Of a stretch of 64,000 nucleotides of DNA, positions 1 through 8,208 are shown piece after piece. The first letter of the stretch is position 1, and each line of letters begins with the position of its first letter. The stretch lies in the NCBI RefSeq assembly GCF_900129655.1, contig NZ_FQWK01000003.1, forward strand, positions 310,001 through 374,000, given 5' to 3'. This DNA is from Bacteroides clarus YIT 12056. Lineage in GTDB: Bacteria > Bacteroidota > Bacteroidia > Bacteroidales > Bacteroidaceae. The position numbers and the translations under genes are program-made. The notes below the pieces were generated by a model that saw only the letters and a program-made list of their open reading frames with translations, searched no databases and was not told where the DNA came from.

Positions 1-2
1 AA

Positions 3-1796
3 GCAGACCAAAGCGCAGTCAAAATAGCATTAACAGGAACGCCGTTACTAAAAGAGGAACGCGAATCGTGGCGAGTGTTCGGCGACTACATCCATACTTA
101 TTATTACGACAAGTCCATTGCCGATGGCTACACTTGCAAACTGATGCGTGAGCCTGTCGAAACTGTCTATAAGGAGAAGATTGAAAACATCCTCGATCAG
201 CTGGCCGGTAATGTGGAAGTTAAGAAGTCCGACATCGACCGTAATCAAATTATGGAACATGAAAGCTACTTGAATGCTCTGTTGGACTATATCATATCTG
301 ACTTCCGCCGCTTCCGAAAAGAACAAAATGATGAAACAGTGGGCGCAATGATAGTATGTCGAACAAACCCACAAGCAAGAGAACTATATCGTCTTTGGCA
401 GGAACGCTTCAACATTGCAAGTAAGGTTAGCCAACACCAAGAGCAACAAATGTATATGGCGGCAGAACCGATGCTCCAATATGGGAACTACAAACCACTT
501 ACTGCATCACTCATACTACATGACGAGGGTGACAAGCAGGAACGCAAGGAGTATATCGAAGGTTTCAAGAAGTTGCAAGAGATAGATGTCCTCATTGTCA
601 ACAAAATGCTTCTTACTGGCTTTGACGCACCACGTTTGAAAAAATTGTATTTGGGTCGCTCTCTCGATGGACATGATTTGCTGCAAGCCCTTACAAGGGT
701 AAACCGCCCTTATCATGATTTCAAGTATGGCTATGTCGTGGACTTTGTAGATATCAAAGAAAATTTTGATGCAACCAATGACCGTTATCTGCGAGAACTT
801 AACCGCACTTCGGATGAGTCGGATAACACACATACCGAAAATATTGCCAACGATATATTGGTCAGCAAAGAGGATGTAGAAACTAAGATAAAAGAAATAA
901 AGAGTGTACTTTTTAATTTCACCATTGATGATGTAGAGGAGTTCCGCAAACAAATAGACGAGATTGAGAATAAGGACAGCTTGTATAAGTTGCGTAACAC
1001 GCTCACAGATGCCAAAGCTATCATCAATCAAGTACGTTCTTTTGGTGATGAAGAAACCAAAGAAAAACTTGCTTCACTCCCTATGGGAAGAATATCCTCT
1101 CTTATCACAGAGGTCACCCACCGCATTGAGCGCATCAATCTTTTTGAAAGCACAGAGCACATGGCTGATGTTTCCGGCATTATCAATGTGGCTCTTTCGG
1201 AATTAGAATTTGAATTCAAGAAAGGAATACCCGAAGAGTTGCGGATTGTTGTCAATGACATCCGGGAACGTAGCGAGCGGGTACAGGCAGAGTTTGAGGC
1301 GAACTTCGATACTAAAGAAGAAAGGTATGTTATCCTCGCCGATGAGTTCCGTGAGTATTTTCGCAAGAAAGGATTTGTGCCACAAAGCACCGAGGATGCC
1401 AAGGCAAGCATTCAATATATGGACGAGGTGATGAAGAAGATACGCGAAATCAACCGCCGCAATAATATCCTCAAACGCAAGTATAAGGGGGATGAGCGTT
1501 TTGTCCGCATTCATAAGCGCATTGAGGAACAGAACCAAAAGCGTGAACGTCCCATCATATCGGCACACGAATACGAGATAGCCGAGAACTTGGCCAAGAT
1601 GAAAGATGAAATAGACAGACAGCTATTCCTTGATATTAATATTCTTGACAACGAGCCAGCATTTGGTCAGGATGTGCTGTCTATCATAGGCAAGGAACTT
1701 ATAGCGATGAAGATACGGGCAGACATCAAAGACCGCAAGTATCTAAGCAGCTTGATAACAACAGAGTATTTACAACAACGCAATTACGCTTATTAG
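3..1796 (+). CDS. hsdR: Type I restriction enzyme R subunit HsdR, 3' part (5' end outside window)
   Basis: The reading frame is open from the first bases of the window, so the gene begins upstream; the GTG near position 75 is internal. The visible ~598 residues start just before a TGTP helicase motif (superfamily 2 motif III), continue through a motif V/VI region (LLTGFDAPRLKKLYLGRS, then QALTRVNRPY) and end in the long helical C-terminal domain typical of HsdR. HsdR is the ATP-driven translocase and nuclease subunit of the HsdR2M2S complex; the N-terminal nuclease domain and Walker A are not in view. It is followed after 3 nt by hsdM, so the two are probably one transcript. Identity is clear from the motifs and the neighbours. 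Confidence 0.93.
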   Translation, partial: ADQSAVKIALTGTPLLKEERESWRVFGDYIHTYYYDKSIADGYTCKLMREPVETVYKEKIENILDQLAGNVEVKKSDIDRNQIMEHESYLNALLDYIISDFRRFRKEQNDETVGAMIVCRTNPQARELYRLWQERFNIASKVSQHQEQQMYMAAEPMLQYGNYKPLTASLILHDEGDKQERKEYIEGFKKLQEIDVLIVNKMLLTGFDAPRLKKLYLGRSLDGHDLLQALTRVNRPYHDFKYGYVVDFVDIKENFDATNDRYLRELNRTSDESDNTHTENIANDILVSKEDVETKIKEIKSVLFNFTIDDVEEFRKQIDEIENKDSLYKLRNTLTDAKAIINQVRSFGDEETKEKLASLPMGRISSLITEVTHRIERINLFESTEHMADVSGIINVALSELEFEFKKGIPEELRIVVNDIRERSERVQAEFEANFDTKEERYVILADEFREYFRKKGFVPQSTEDAKASIQYMDEVMKKIREINRRNNILKRKYKGDERFVRIHKRIEEQNQKRERPIISAHEYEIAENLAKMKDEIDRQLFLDINILDNEPAFGQDVLSIIGKELIAMKIRADIKDRKYLSSLITTEYLQQRNYAY

Positions 1797-1799
1797 CAT

Positions 1800-3482
1800 A
1801 TGGGTAATATCAATATATCAGAGGCTACAATAGCTCTTATCGATTCTCTTAAAAGCACCACTGGAGCTTTCGGATTGGCAGGAACAGGAAGTGAGTACAA
1901 GATTGTGACAGAAATGTTCCTCTATAAATTCTTCAATGACAAGTTTGGCTATGAAGCCAAGCGTGACCCGATGTATGGTGAACGCTTGTCAAAAGCAGAG
2001 AAATGGGATGCCGAGTATGACACATTTACCGAGGAGGAAGTGGAAGATTTGTTCAGCTATCTGCCACATTCTGTGCCACGTTTGAAGCCTGAACATACGT
2101 TATCGCATCTTTATAATTCTGCCACAAAGGGCGATTTCTCCACTTTGCTTGATGCCACATTGGTAGATATTGCCTCGCTCAATGCCGAAACATTCTCTGT
2201 TACCACATCGGGAAAGAGCAAAGTCAATATCTTCTTCCCGTTGACAACCTACGTTACTGATACACAAAAACGTGACGAGTTCGCCAAGTCACTGATGCGT
2301 AATGTGGCTTCATTCAACTTTGAAGATGTTTTTGACGAAAAATACGATTTCTTCTCGCGCATTTTCGAACATCTATTAAAGGGGTTCAACAACGCAGGAG
2401 GCGGAAAATATGCTGAATATTACACGCCACGCGCCATCGCACAAGTGATGGCACGCCTGTTAGTAGGCGAAAACACGGATTTGCGCGGCGTGACCTGCTA
2501 TGACCCTTCGGCTGGAACAGGCACACTACTTATGGCACTGGCACATCAAATAGGCGAAGAACGCTGTACCATCTTCTCACAGGACATTTCAGAAAAGTCT
2601 TCGGAAATGCTTCGCTTGAATTTGATTCTTAATAATTTTGCAGCCTCGCTCCCCAATGTCGTGCAAGGCAATACACTCACAGAACCGTCACACAAGGAAA
2701 GCAACGGTGTGTTGCGCAAATTTGATTTCATAGTTTCTAATCCGCCGTTCAAACTTGACTTTCCCGAATATCGCGACACATTGGCATCCGACACTATCCG
2801 CTTTTGGGCGGGAGTACCCAATGCAGTGAAAAAGGTTGATCCGATGAAGCCCAAAATGGCCATCTACACCTGTTTCATACAGCATGTGCTTAACTCCTTG
2901 AAGACTACAGGCAAGGCTGCCATTGTCATTCCCACCGGTTTCATCACAGCCAAAAGCGGTGTGGAGAAGCGTATCTTACAGCGAATTGTGGACGAGCGAT
3001 GGGTGTACGGCGTGATTTCCATGCCGAGTAATGTATTCGCTACAACTGGAACCAACGTATCGGTAATTTTCTTCGATAAGTCGGCCAATCACGACAAGGT
3101 CATCTTGATTGATGCCAGTAAATTAGGTGAGGAGTATAAAGAGGGAAACAATCAAAAACGCCGCCTTCGCGACTTTGAGATAGACCAGATAGTCAATACA
3201 TTCCAAAACAAGGAGGCAGTAGATGATTTCTCTGTAGCCGTGACCTACGATGAAATCAAAGAGAAAGGTTACAGTCTTTCAGCCGGGCAGTATTTCGACA
3301 TCAAGATTGACTATGTGGATATAACAGAGGAGGAATTTTATGCTCGAATGGAAGAGTACAAACGGACGCTCGCTAAACAATTCGCTGAAAGCCGTCGATT
3401 AGAGGCAGAGATAATGAGGCAACTTGACAGCCTGCAATTCAATAACATAAATAATCCAGAGCAACATGATACAACAGACTAA
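1800..3482 (+). CDS. hsdM: Type I restriction-modification DNA methyltransferase HsdM
   Basis: N6-adenine DNA methyltransferase subunit of the type I system. The 560-residue product has an HsdM N-terminal helical domain (about 1-170), a YYTPR segment (207-211) typical of HsdM, the SAM-binding motif DPSAGTGT (235-242) and the catalytic NPPF motif (314-317). The C-terminal part (about 480-540) is a helical tail that in this family packs against HsdS. It starts 3 nt after hsdR, and its last 17 bases overlap the next gene, indicating tight co-translation. Nothing appears missing. Confidence 0.95.
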   Translation: MGNINISEATIALIDSLKSTTGAFGLAGTGSEYKIVTEMFLYKFFNDKFGYEAKRDPMYGERLSKAEKWDAEYDTFTEEEVEDLFSYLPHSVPRLKPEHTLSHLYNSATKGDFSTLLDATLVDIASLNAETFSVTTSGKSKVNIFFPLTTYVTDTQKRDEFAKSLMRNVASFNFEDVFDEKYDFFSRIFEHLLKGFNNAGGGKYAEYYTPRAIAQVMARLLVGENTDLRGVTCYDPSAGTGTLLMALAHQIGEERCTIFSQDISEKSSEMLRLNLILNNFAASLPNVVQGNTLTEPSHKESNGVLRKFDFIVSNPPFKLDFPEYRDTLASDTIRFWAGVPNAVKKVDPMKPKMAIYTCFIQHVLNSLKTTGKAAIVIPTGFITAKSGVEKRILQRIVDERWVYGVISMPSNVFATTGTNVSVIFFDKSANHDKVILIDASKLGEEYKEGNNQKRRLRDFEIDQIVNTFQNKEAVDDFSVAVTYDEIKEKGYSLSAGQYFDIKIDYVDITEEEFYARMEEYKRTLAKQFAESRRLEAEIMRQLDSLQFNNINNPEQHDTTD

Positions 3483-4641
3483 TAACATACCCGCAATATA
3501 CACAGAGGCTGCGGAAACCATTAAAACCGCTATACTTCAAGGCCAATATGAGGCTCTGAAAGGTGAGAACCGCATCCAACTGGCCGTGTATTACAGCGTA
3601 GGCAAATATGTATCGCAAAATTCACGAAAGGGCAAATGGGGAACTGGTGCGCTTGCAAGCATAAGCAATCACCTCAGAAAGATACTCCCGGGATTGCGAG
3701 GATTTTCTGCGGAAAGTTTAAAAAAAATGAGGTTGTTCTATGAGGCATGGGATATTTTGGATAACAGCCTGCACAAATCCGATAATTCGGTAATTGCGAT
3801 TACCGAATTAGAAGAAACGCCGCAATCGGTAATTACGATTACCGAAACGGGGCAGATAGACATATACCATGCAATGACTATTCCCAATACAGCTGACTTT
3901 CCGGCGATGGAGTTCTTGGCTGTGCCGTTTACGCACCATTCAAGAATTATAAGCAAGGTAAAAGAACTGCAAGAACGATACTATTATATTCGGAGGTGTG
4001 CGCAAGAACACCTGTCTGTAGAAGTCCTTGTAAAGCTCATTAACAACAACGCCTTTGCCTGCCAACAACAGCTTCCCAACAACTTTTCAAAAACGATGCT
4101 TGATGCAAAGGAGGCTCGCAAGGCTGTAATGATGTTCAAGGATGAGTACGCACTTGATTTTATCAATGTGGAAGAAATTGGGGAACGTGACAGTGAGGAC
4201 GTTGATGAGCGAGTGGTGGAACAGCAGATTGTTCAAAATATCAAACGGTTCATTATGACCTTTGGGCGCGATTTCGCATTCATAGGCAATCAATACCATC
4301 TTGAAGTTTATGGTGTAGAGCATTTCCCTGACTTGCTTTTCTTCAATCGCGAACTGAATGCAATGGTATGTGTGGAACTAAAGACGGGCTCTTTCAAGCC
4401 CGGCTATCTTGGACAACTTATGGCTTATCTGCGCATTTTGGATGACCACGTGAAAAAGCCGCATGAAAATCCAACCATAGGAATTGTGCTGTGCAAAGAG
4501 GCAGACAAGGAATATGTGGAATATGTCATCCAAGATTACAATAAGCCAATGGGCGTGGCTACCTATACGACATCGGCAGATATGCCTGAAAAGTTGCGCA
4601 AAGCTTTGCCTGATAGTGAAGAATTAAAGAAATTATTGTGA
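3466..4641 (+). CDS. DUF1016 / PDDEXK nuclease family protein (YhcG-like)
   Basis: A 391-residue protein with a DUF1016 N-terminal domain (about 15-90, including GKWGTGALASISNHL) and a C-terminal PDDEXK-type nuclease domain (about 255-385). The nuclease core is visible as FPDLLFFNRE followed by VCVELKTGSFKPGYLGQL, giving the D...ExK pattern. The cellular role of this family is not settled; it is common inside type I restriction loci and phage-defence islands. It overlaps hsdM by 17 nt and is followed 1 nt later by an Abi_C gene, so it sits inside the restriction operon between hsdM and hsdS. The linker between the two domains (about residues 105-130) is encoded by two palindromic 39-nt-spaced repeats (separate entry). 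Confidence 0.85.
   Translation: MIQQTNNIPAIYTEAAETIKTAILQGQYEALKGENRIQLAVYYSVGKYVSQNSRKGKWGTGALASISNHLRKILPGLRGFSAESLKKMRLFYEAWDILDNSLHKSDNSVIAITELEETPQSVITITETGQIDIYHAMTIPNTADFPAMEFLAVPFTHHSRIISKVKELQERYYYIRRCAQEHLSVEVLVKLINNNAFACQQQLPNNFSKTMLDAKEARKAVMMFKDEYALDFINVEEIGERDSEDVDERVVEQQIVQNIKRFIMTFGRDFAFIGNQYHLEVYGVEHFPDLLFFNRELNAMVCVELKTGSFKPGYLGQLMAYLRILDDHVKKPHENPTIGIVLCKEADKEYVEYVIQDYNKPMGVATYTTSADMPEKLRKALPDSEELKKLL
3783..3845 (+). repeat. Two in-frame palindromic repeats within the DUF1016 gene
   Basis: Two copies of a TCGGTAATTRCGATTACCGA unit lie 39 nt (13 codons) apart. The first extends to a perfect 12-bp stem (TAATTCGGTAAT, loop TGCG, 3783-3810). The second has an 8-bp stem (3826-3845, loop TACG). 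They encode the related peptides SVIAITE and SVITITE in the interdomain linker. Confidence 0.9.
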
Positions 4642-4642
4642 A

Positions 4643-5425
4643 ATGAGCAATCAAATATCGCCAAAATACCAAATGAATATCATACAAAACATCAATGATA
4701 AATTGTATGAATTGTTTAAGTCGTATGATGATGTAGAAGCTTATGTCTGCAAATGGCAAGTATTTTACGATGACTTTGGCAATGCAAATTTTTATATCCA
4801 ATATAAAGACAATGAACATAAAAAAATTGATTTGAAGAAAACTCTCCATCAGATAGATGGGGAAACTTTGTTAAAGATAGCAATAGATTTAGGGCTTGAC
4901 ACTCCGGACTTTATACCATCAATTCCTATGTTTAAGAATGAATTAAAATCATCCTTTGAAACAGCTGCTCAAACATTTGAGAAAGCGTATTGTAATGTTG
5001 AAAAAGACCCTAGCCTTGCTATCGGTCTGGCGAACTCCGCATTAGAAAGTATTATTAAAGCTATTTTAAAGGATAAAAGAGTGTCCATACAATATAACAA
5101 CAGGGATACATTGTCCACTTTGATAAAAAATATTTGCAAAGCATTTAATATTAACAATGACCAATCATGCCCTAAAGAAATTAGAACCATCGCCAGTTCC
5201 TTAATTAGTTGTAGCACAGCAATAGAAGATTTACGTAGCACAAAAACAGAAATGCATGGAAAAACGAAAGATGATTTTATTATAAACGACTCTTTATGCG
5301 CTTACTTTGTAGTTAACGCTGTATCTACAATCGGATTATTCTTGTTGAATTACTATCGGAATAAATATCCTGCACAAGCAAGATATGTATCAACCGAAAT
5401 TGATCCTGATGATTTACCTTTTTAA
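4643..5425 (+). CDS. Abortive infection (Abi_C-type) family protein
   Basis: A 260-residue protein whose C-terminal half (about 125-245) resembles the abortive infection C-terminal domain (Abi_C, PF14355). That half has a helical segment beginning SLAIGLANSALESIIKAIL, a central LSTLIKN region and the conserved EMHGK near residue 207, followed by a hydrophobic helix. The N-terminal half is not recognisable to me. The start ATG lies 1 nt after the DUF1016 stop, and hsdS follows 11 nt downstream, so it is co-transcribed with the restriction genes. A defence role is inferred from family and position only. The region is visibly AT-richer than hsdM. Confidence 0.72.
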   Translation: MSNQISPKYQMNIIQNINDKLYELFKSYDDVEAYVCKWQVFYDDFGNANFYIQYKDNEHKKIDLKKTLHQIDGETLLKIAIDLGLDTPDFIPSIPMFKNELKSSFETAAQTFEKAYCNVEKDPSLAIGLANSALESIIKAILKDKRVSIQYNNRDTLSTLIKNICKAFNINNDQSCPKEIRTIASSLISCSTAIEDLRSTKTEMHGKTKDDFIINDSLCAYFVVNAVSTIGLFLLNYYRNKYPAQARYVSTEIDPDDLPF

Positions 5426-5436
5426 AATAAGGCTAT

Positions 5437-6654
5437 ATGGAACTGAAAAAATATAAACTGGGTGACATAGCTAAGATTGAAATTAGCGGAGTAGATAAGA
5501 AATCCGTTGATGGTGAAACCCCTGTAAGGTTATGCAATTTTGTTGACGTATATCGAAACTGGGCAATTACACAGAAGTTATCAGAAAACTTTATGATTGC
5601 ATCTGCGAAAGAAACAGAAATTGCCAAATGCTCTATTCACAAAGGGCAGGTCGCTATAACGAAAGATAGCGAAACAAGAGATGATATTGGCATTCCAGCT
5701 TATATCGCTGACGATTTTGATAACGTACTTCTTGGCTACCACTGTGCCTTGATTACACCTAATGATGATGTTTTAGACGGAAAGTATCTAAACGCTTTTA
5801 TGCACACACGTTATATCCAAAAGTATTTTGAGAACAATGCTTCTGGAAGCGGGCAAAGATACACTCTTTCTAACGAAACAATATTTCAGATTCCCATTCT
5901 GCTCCCATCACTGGAAGTGCAAAAAGCTATTGGAAATCTGTTATCCAATATCGACCGCAAAATAGAACTCAATCGTCAGATAAATGATAATTTAGAGAAG
6001 ATGGCGAAGCAACTTTACGACTATTGGTTCGTGCAGTTCGATTTTCCCAATGAGAATGGACGACCTTATAAGTCAAGCGGTGGAGCAATGGTGTGGAATG
6101 AGAAGTTGAAACGAGAAATTCCTAAAGAATGGGATAATTGCACTTTGGAATATTACCTCATTATCAAAAATGGGCGTGACCATAAACATTTAGGCAATGG
6201 AATATACCCTGTTTATGGAAGTGGTGGAGAAATACGTAAGGTTGATAGTTTCATATATTCTGGAGAATCTATCCTAATGCCTCGCAAGGGATCATTAAAT
6301 AACATTATGTATGTTAACGATGCTTTTTGGTCTGTTGATACGATGTTCTATTCTGAAATGAAGCAACCACATTGTGCAAAATACGTATTTTATTCAATTA
6401 AAGATATTGATTTTACACGATGGGATTCTGGAACAGGAGTACCAAGTATGACTTCATCTACATTATACTCAATTTTATTGGTAAAGCCTGATGCAGACAG
6501 CCTTGCAAAATTCGATGAAATAATAACACCGTTATTTCTAATGATTAAGAAAAATGAAATGCAGATAGTGGAACTTACTAAGCAGCGTGACGACCTTTTG
6601 CCCCTTCTGATGAATGGCCAAGCATCGGTAAATTATCATTTATCGCACGACTAA
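5437..6654 (+). CDS. hsdS: Type I restriction specificity subunit HsdS (expressed copy, halves N1+C1)
   Basis: The 405-residue subunit chooses the DNA sequence recognised by the complex. It has two target-recognition domains (about 1-160 and 225-370), each followed by a conserved helical region. The central one contains NRQINDNLEKMAKQLYDYW (about 178-196) and the final one ends KQRDDLLPLLMNGQASVNYHLS. The 22-bp site in the central helix (5973-5994) reappears inverted at the very 3' end (6629-6650). Spare halves lie downstream on both strands with an adjacent tyrosine recombinase, which marks this as the expression site of a phase-variable specificity module. Confidence 0.94.
   Translation: MELKKYKLGDIAKIEISGVDKKSVDGETPVRLCNFVDVYRNWAITQKLSENFMIASAKETEIAKCSIHKGQVAITKDSETRDDIGIPAYIADDFDNVLLGYHCALITPNDDVLDGKYLNAFMHTRYIQKYFENNASGSGQRYTLSNETIFQIPILLPSLEVQKAIGNLLSNIDRKIELNRQINDNLEKMAKQLYDYWFVQFDFPNENGRPYKSSGGAMVWNEKLKREIPKEWDNCTLEYYLIIKNGRDHKHLGNGIYPVYGSGGEIRKVDSFIYSGESILMPRKGSLNNIMYVNDAFWSVDTMFYSEMKQPHCAKYVFYSIKDIDFTRWDSGTGVPSMTSSTLYSILLVKPDADSLAKFDEIITPLFLMIKKNEMQIVELTKQRDDLLPLLMNGQASVNYHLSHD
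5973..5994 (+). repeat. hsdS inversion site a
   Basis: The core GATAAATGATAATTTA (5979-5994) is preceded by TCGT at 5973-5976. It encodes INDNL in the central conserved region of hsdS. The same core is found inverted at 6629-6644 and 8951-8966, and direct (with one changed base) at 8224-8238. These are the likely crossover sites for the recombinase. Confidence 0.85.
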
Positions 6655-7168
6655 GTTGAAGTTTCTTTTCTATATCAACAACTATTTTGCCGATATTCTG
6701 TTCTTCATCAGAAGAGAATGTCGGCATTTTATATCGCATTATTTGCTCCTTGTCGCCACGTGGCATTTTGCTTCCTTTCACGCCTTTCATTACATAGTCA
6801 TAAAATGCGTCTTGCATCAATGTCGCATATAAAAAGTTTGGGAAATGTCCTTCTTTAGCTCTAAAAACAAGTACGTCAGACGAACATCCTCCTTCAATAT
6901 CGGCAAACCAAATCTTTTTCAAATAGGGACGAATATTGGCTATTAAAATATCCTTAGGCTGAAAATGCATAAGGGCACAAGGCATTGGAGGCAAATTCTG
7001 CGCACATTCTCTGCCTCTCTTATTTTGTAATAAAGAGTCTGTAGTAACATAGTTGTTTAACGAAACATCGTTACTACTAATTTTATCTGTCACATACTCT
7101 GCAATATCAGCCAATATCATACCTAAATCTATTTTTATGCAAAGGTAGTGGATTTGGCTAATATTCAA
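6578..7168 (-). CDS. Silent reversed 5' half of hsdS (N2 cassette)
   Basis: The reading frame on the minus strand carries a different N-terminal target-recognition domain, beginning recognisably near LGMILADIAEY and ending SRAINDNL at the inversion site. It then runs 17 codons into the antisense of the hsdS 3' end (LPMLGHSSEGAKGRHAA) and stops. It matches the N1 half of hsdS in layout but not in sequence. It lacks its own C-terminal half and has no obvious ribosome binding site. As placed it is a storage cassette. Inversion between sites b and c would fuse it in frame to the C2 half at 8224 onward. Confidence 0.82.
   Translation of the reverse strand: MNISQIHYLCIKIDLGMILADIAEYVTDKISSNDVSLNNYVTTDSLLQNKRGRECAQNLPPMPCALMHFQPKDILIANIRPYLKKIWFADIEGGCSSDVLVFRAKEGHFPNFLYATLMQDAFYDYVMKGVKGSKMPRGDKEQIMRYKMPTFSSDEEQNIGKIVVDIEKKLQLSRAINDNLPMLGHSSEGAKGRHAA
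6629..6650 (-). repeat. hsdS inversion site b
   Basis: This is an inverted copy of site a: 20 of 22 positions match, with the two differences at the CA/GC step between TCGT and the core. On the plus strand it encodes the last residues of HsdS (VNYHLSHD); on the minus strand it encodes the end of the N2 cassette (RAINDNL). The site is therefore read in two frames by two genes. Confidence 0.85.
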
Positions 7169-7173
7169 GAATA

Positions 7174-8166
7174 TTACCCTATATATTTCCTGTGAGCCAT
7201 TTTCACATTGTTCTGATTGACCATTGCATAGTGCAAGGTAGTGTCAATCTTGACGTGACCGAGCAATCGTTGCACTTGCTCTATGGGCATCCCTTTGTCA
7301 ATGGCCATAGTTGCCAATGTACGCCTGAACTTATGGGGATGTACCTTGGCTATATTCACTTTACGACCAAGTGTTCGCAAACGCACTTCCACGCCACTAA
7401 TTGAAAGCCGAGAATGAGGATTTGAGAGCGATACGAACAATGCAGGATTATCATCCGTGCGACTACTCAAGTAGTTCTGTAAGTGTATTTTGGTTCGGGC
7501 ATTGAAATATACTTCACGCTCCTTGTTTCCTTTTCCAAATACTACACATTGCCGTTCATGAAAATCAATGTCTTCACGATTGAGGTTGACCAATTCGCCT
7601 ACACGCATACCTGTGCTGGCAAGCAAATCAATCATGGCGATGTCACGGATTTCTTGGCAACTATCACGCAGTACCTCCATGTTTTCATCAGTCAGTACCT
7701 CCTTCACGAGACTTTCCGTGCGCACTCGATGGATACGTCTTACAGGGCTTTTCACAATGAAATCTTCATCTTCGAGCCATGCAAAAAACGAAGAGAAGAT
7801 GCGCCGCATATTGTCGATAGTTACTCGACTGACTTTCCGCTGTTCTTGATAGCCGGATAGATAGTTGCGTATATCGTTAGTTGTAACATCGCACACGGGC
7901 TTGCAAACAGCCACAAATAGCGTGTCAATAGTAGATTGATAATAGCCGATTGTCTTTTCTGAGCAACCCTCTATCTTCTTCGCTGATAGATACGCCTGCA
8001 ATAGTTCTGCATTGGCTTTTGCTTGTTGTTCTTCTTCACTGATGGAAGGTATAACTTCGTAGCTATCTAATGCCTGCGTAAGTATGTTTTCAAGCAAATT
8101 AAGCTGCTCTTTGGATAAAATGGTTGCCATTCCATCCACAACGGTGTGTATAACTGTTCTTTTCAT
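7174..8166 (-). CDS. Tyrosine recombinase of the hsdS inversion module
   Basis: A 330-residue site-specific recombinase. The N-terminal SAM-like core-binding domain (about 50-140) is followed by a catalytic domain with all expected residues: R188 (TGMRVGEL), a lysine in GKGNKE (213-215), H278 and R281 (HPHKFRR), H304 (LLGH) and the nucleophile Y313 (LHYAMV). It lies between the spare hsdS halves, 5 nt from the N2 frame, and within the segment bounded by sites b and c, so it would be carried along by b-c inversion. Members of this group in Bacteroides catalyse local DNA inversions. It is not the integrase of the adjacent mobilisable element as far as can be judged. Confidence 0.9.
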   Translation of the reverse strand: MKRTVIHTVVDGMATILSKEQLNLLENILTQALDSYEVIPSISEEEQQAKANAELLQAYLSAKKIEGCSEKTIGYYQSTIDTLFVAVCKPVCDVTTNDIRNYLSGYQEQRKVSRVTIDNMRRIFSSFFAWLEDEDFIVKSPVRRIHRVRTESLVKEVLTDENMEVLRDSCQEIRDIAMIDLLASTGMRVGELVNLNREDIDFHERQCVVFGKGNKEREVYFNARTKIHLQNYLSSRTDDNPALFVSLSNPHSRLSISGVEVRLRTLGRKVNIAKVHPHKFRRTLATMAIDKGMPIEQVQRLLGHVKIDTTLHYAMVNQNNVKMAHRKYIG

Positions 8167-8208
8167 TTTCTATATCTTTAGGTTTATGTCTATATAATAT
8201 AGAAAAGG

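Noticed and set aside
7174..8166. Reading this tyrosine recombinase as the integrase of the mobilisable element
   Set aside because: It lies inside the hsdS module between the spare halves and within the b-c segment, and no attachment-site repeats around the mob genes were found.
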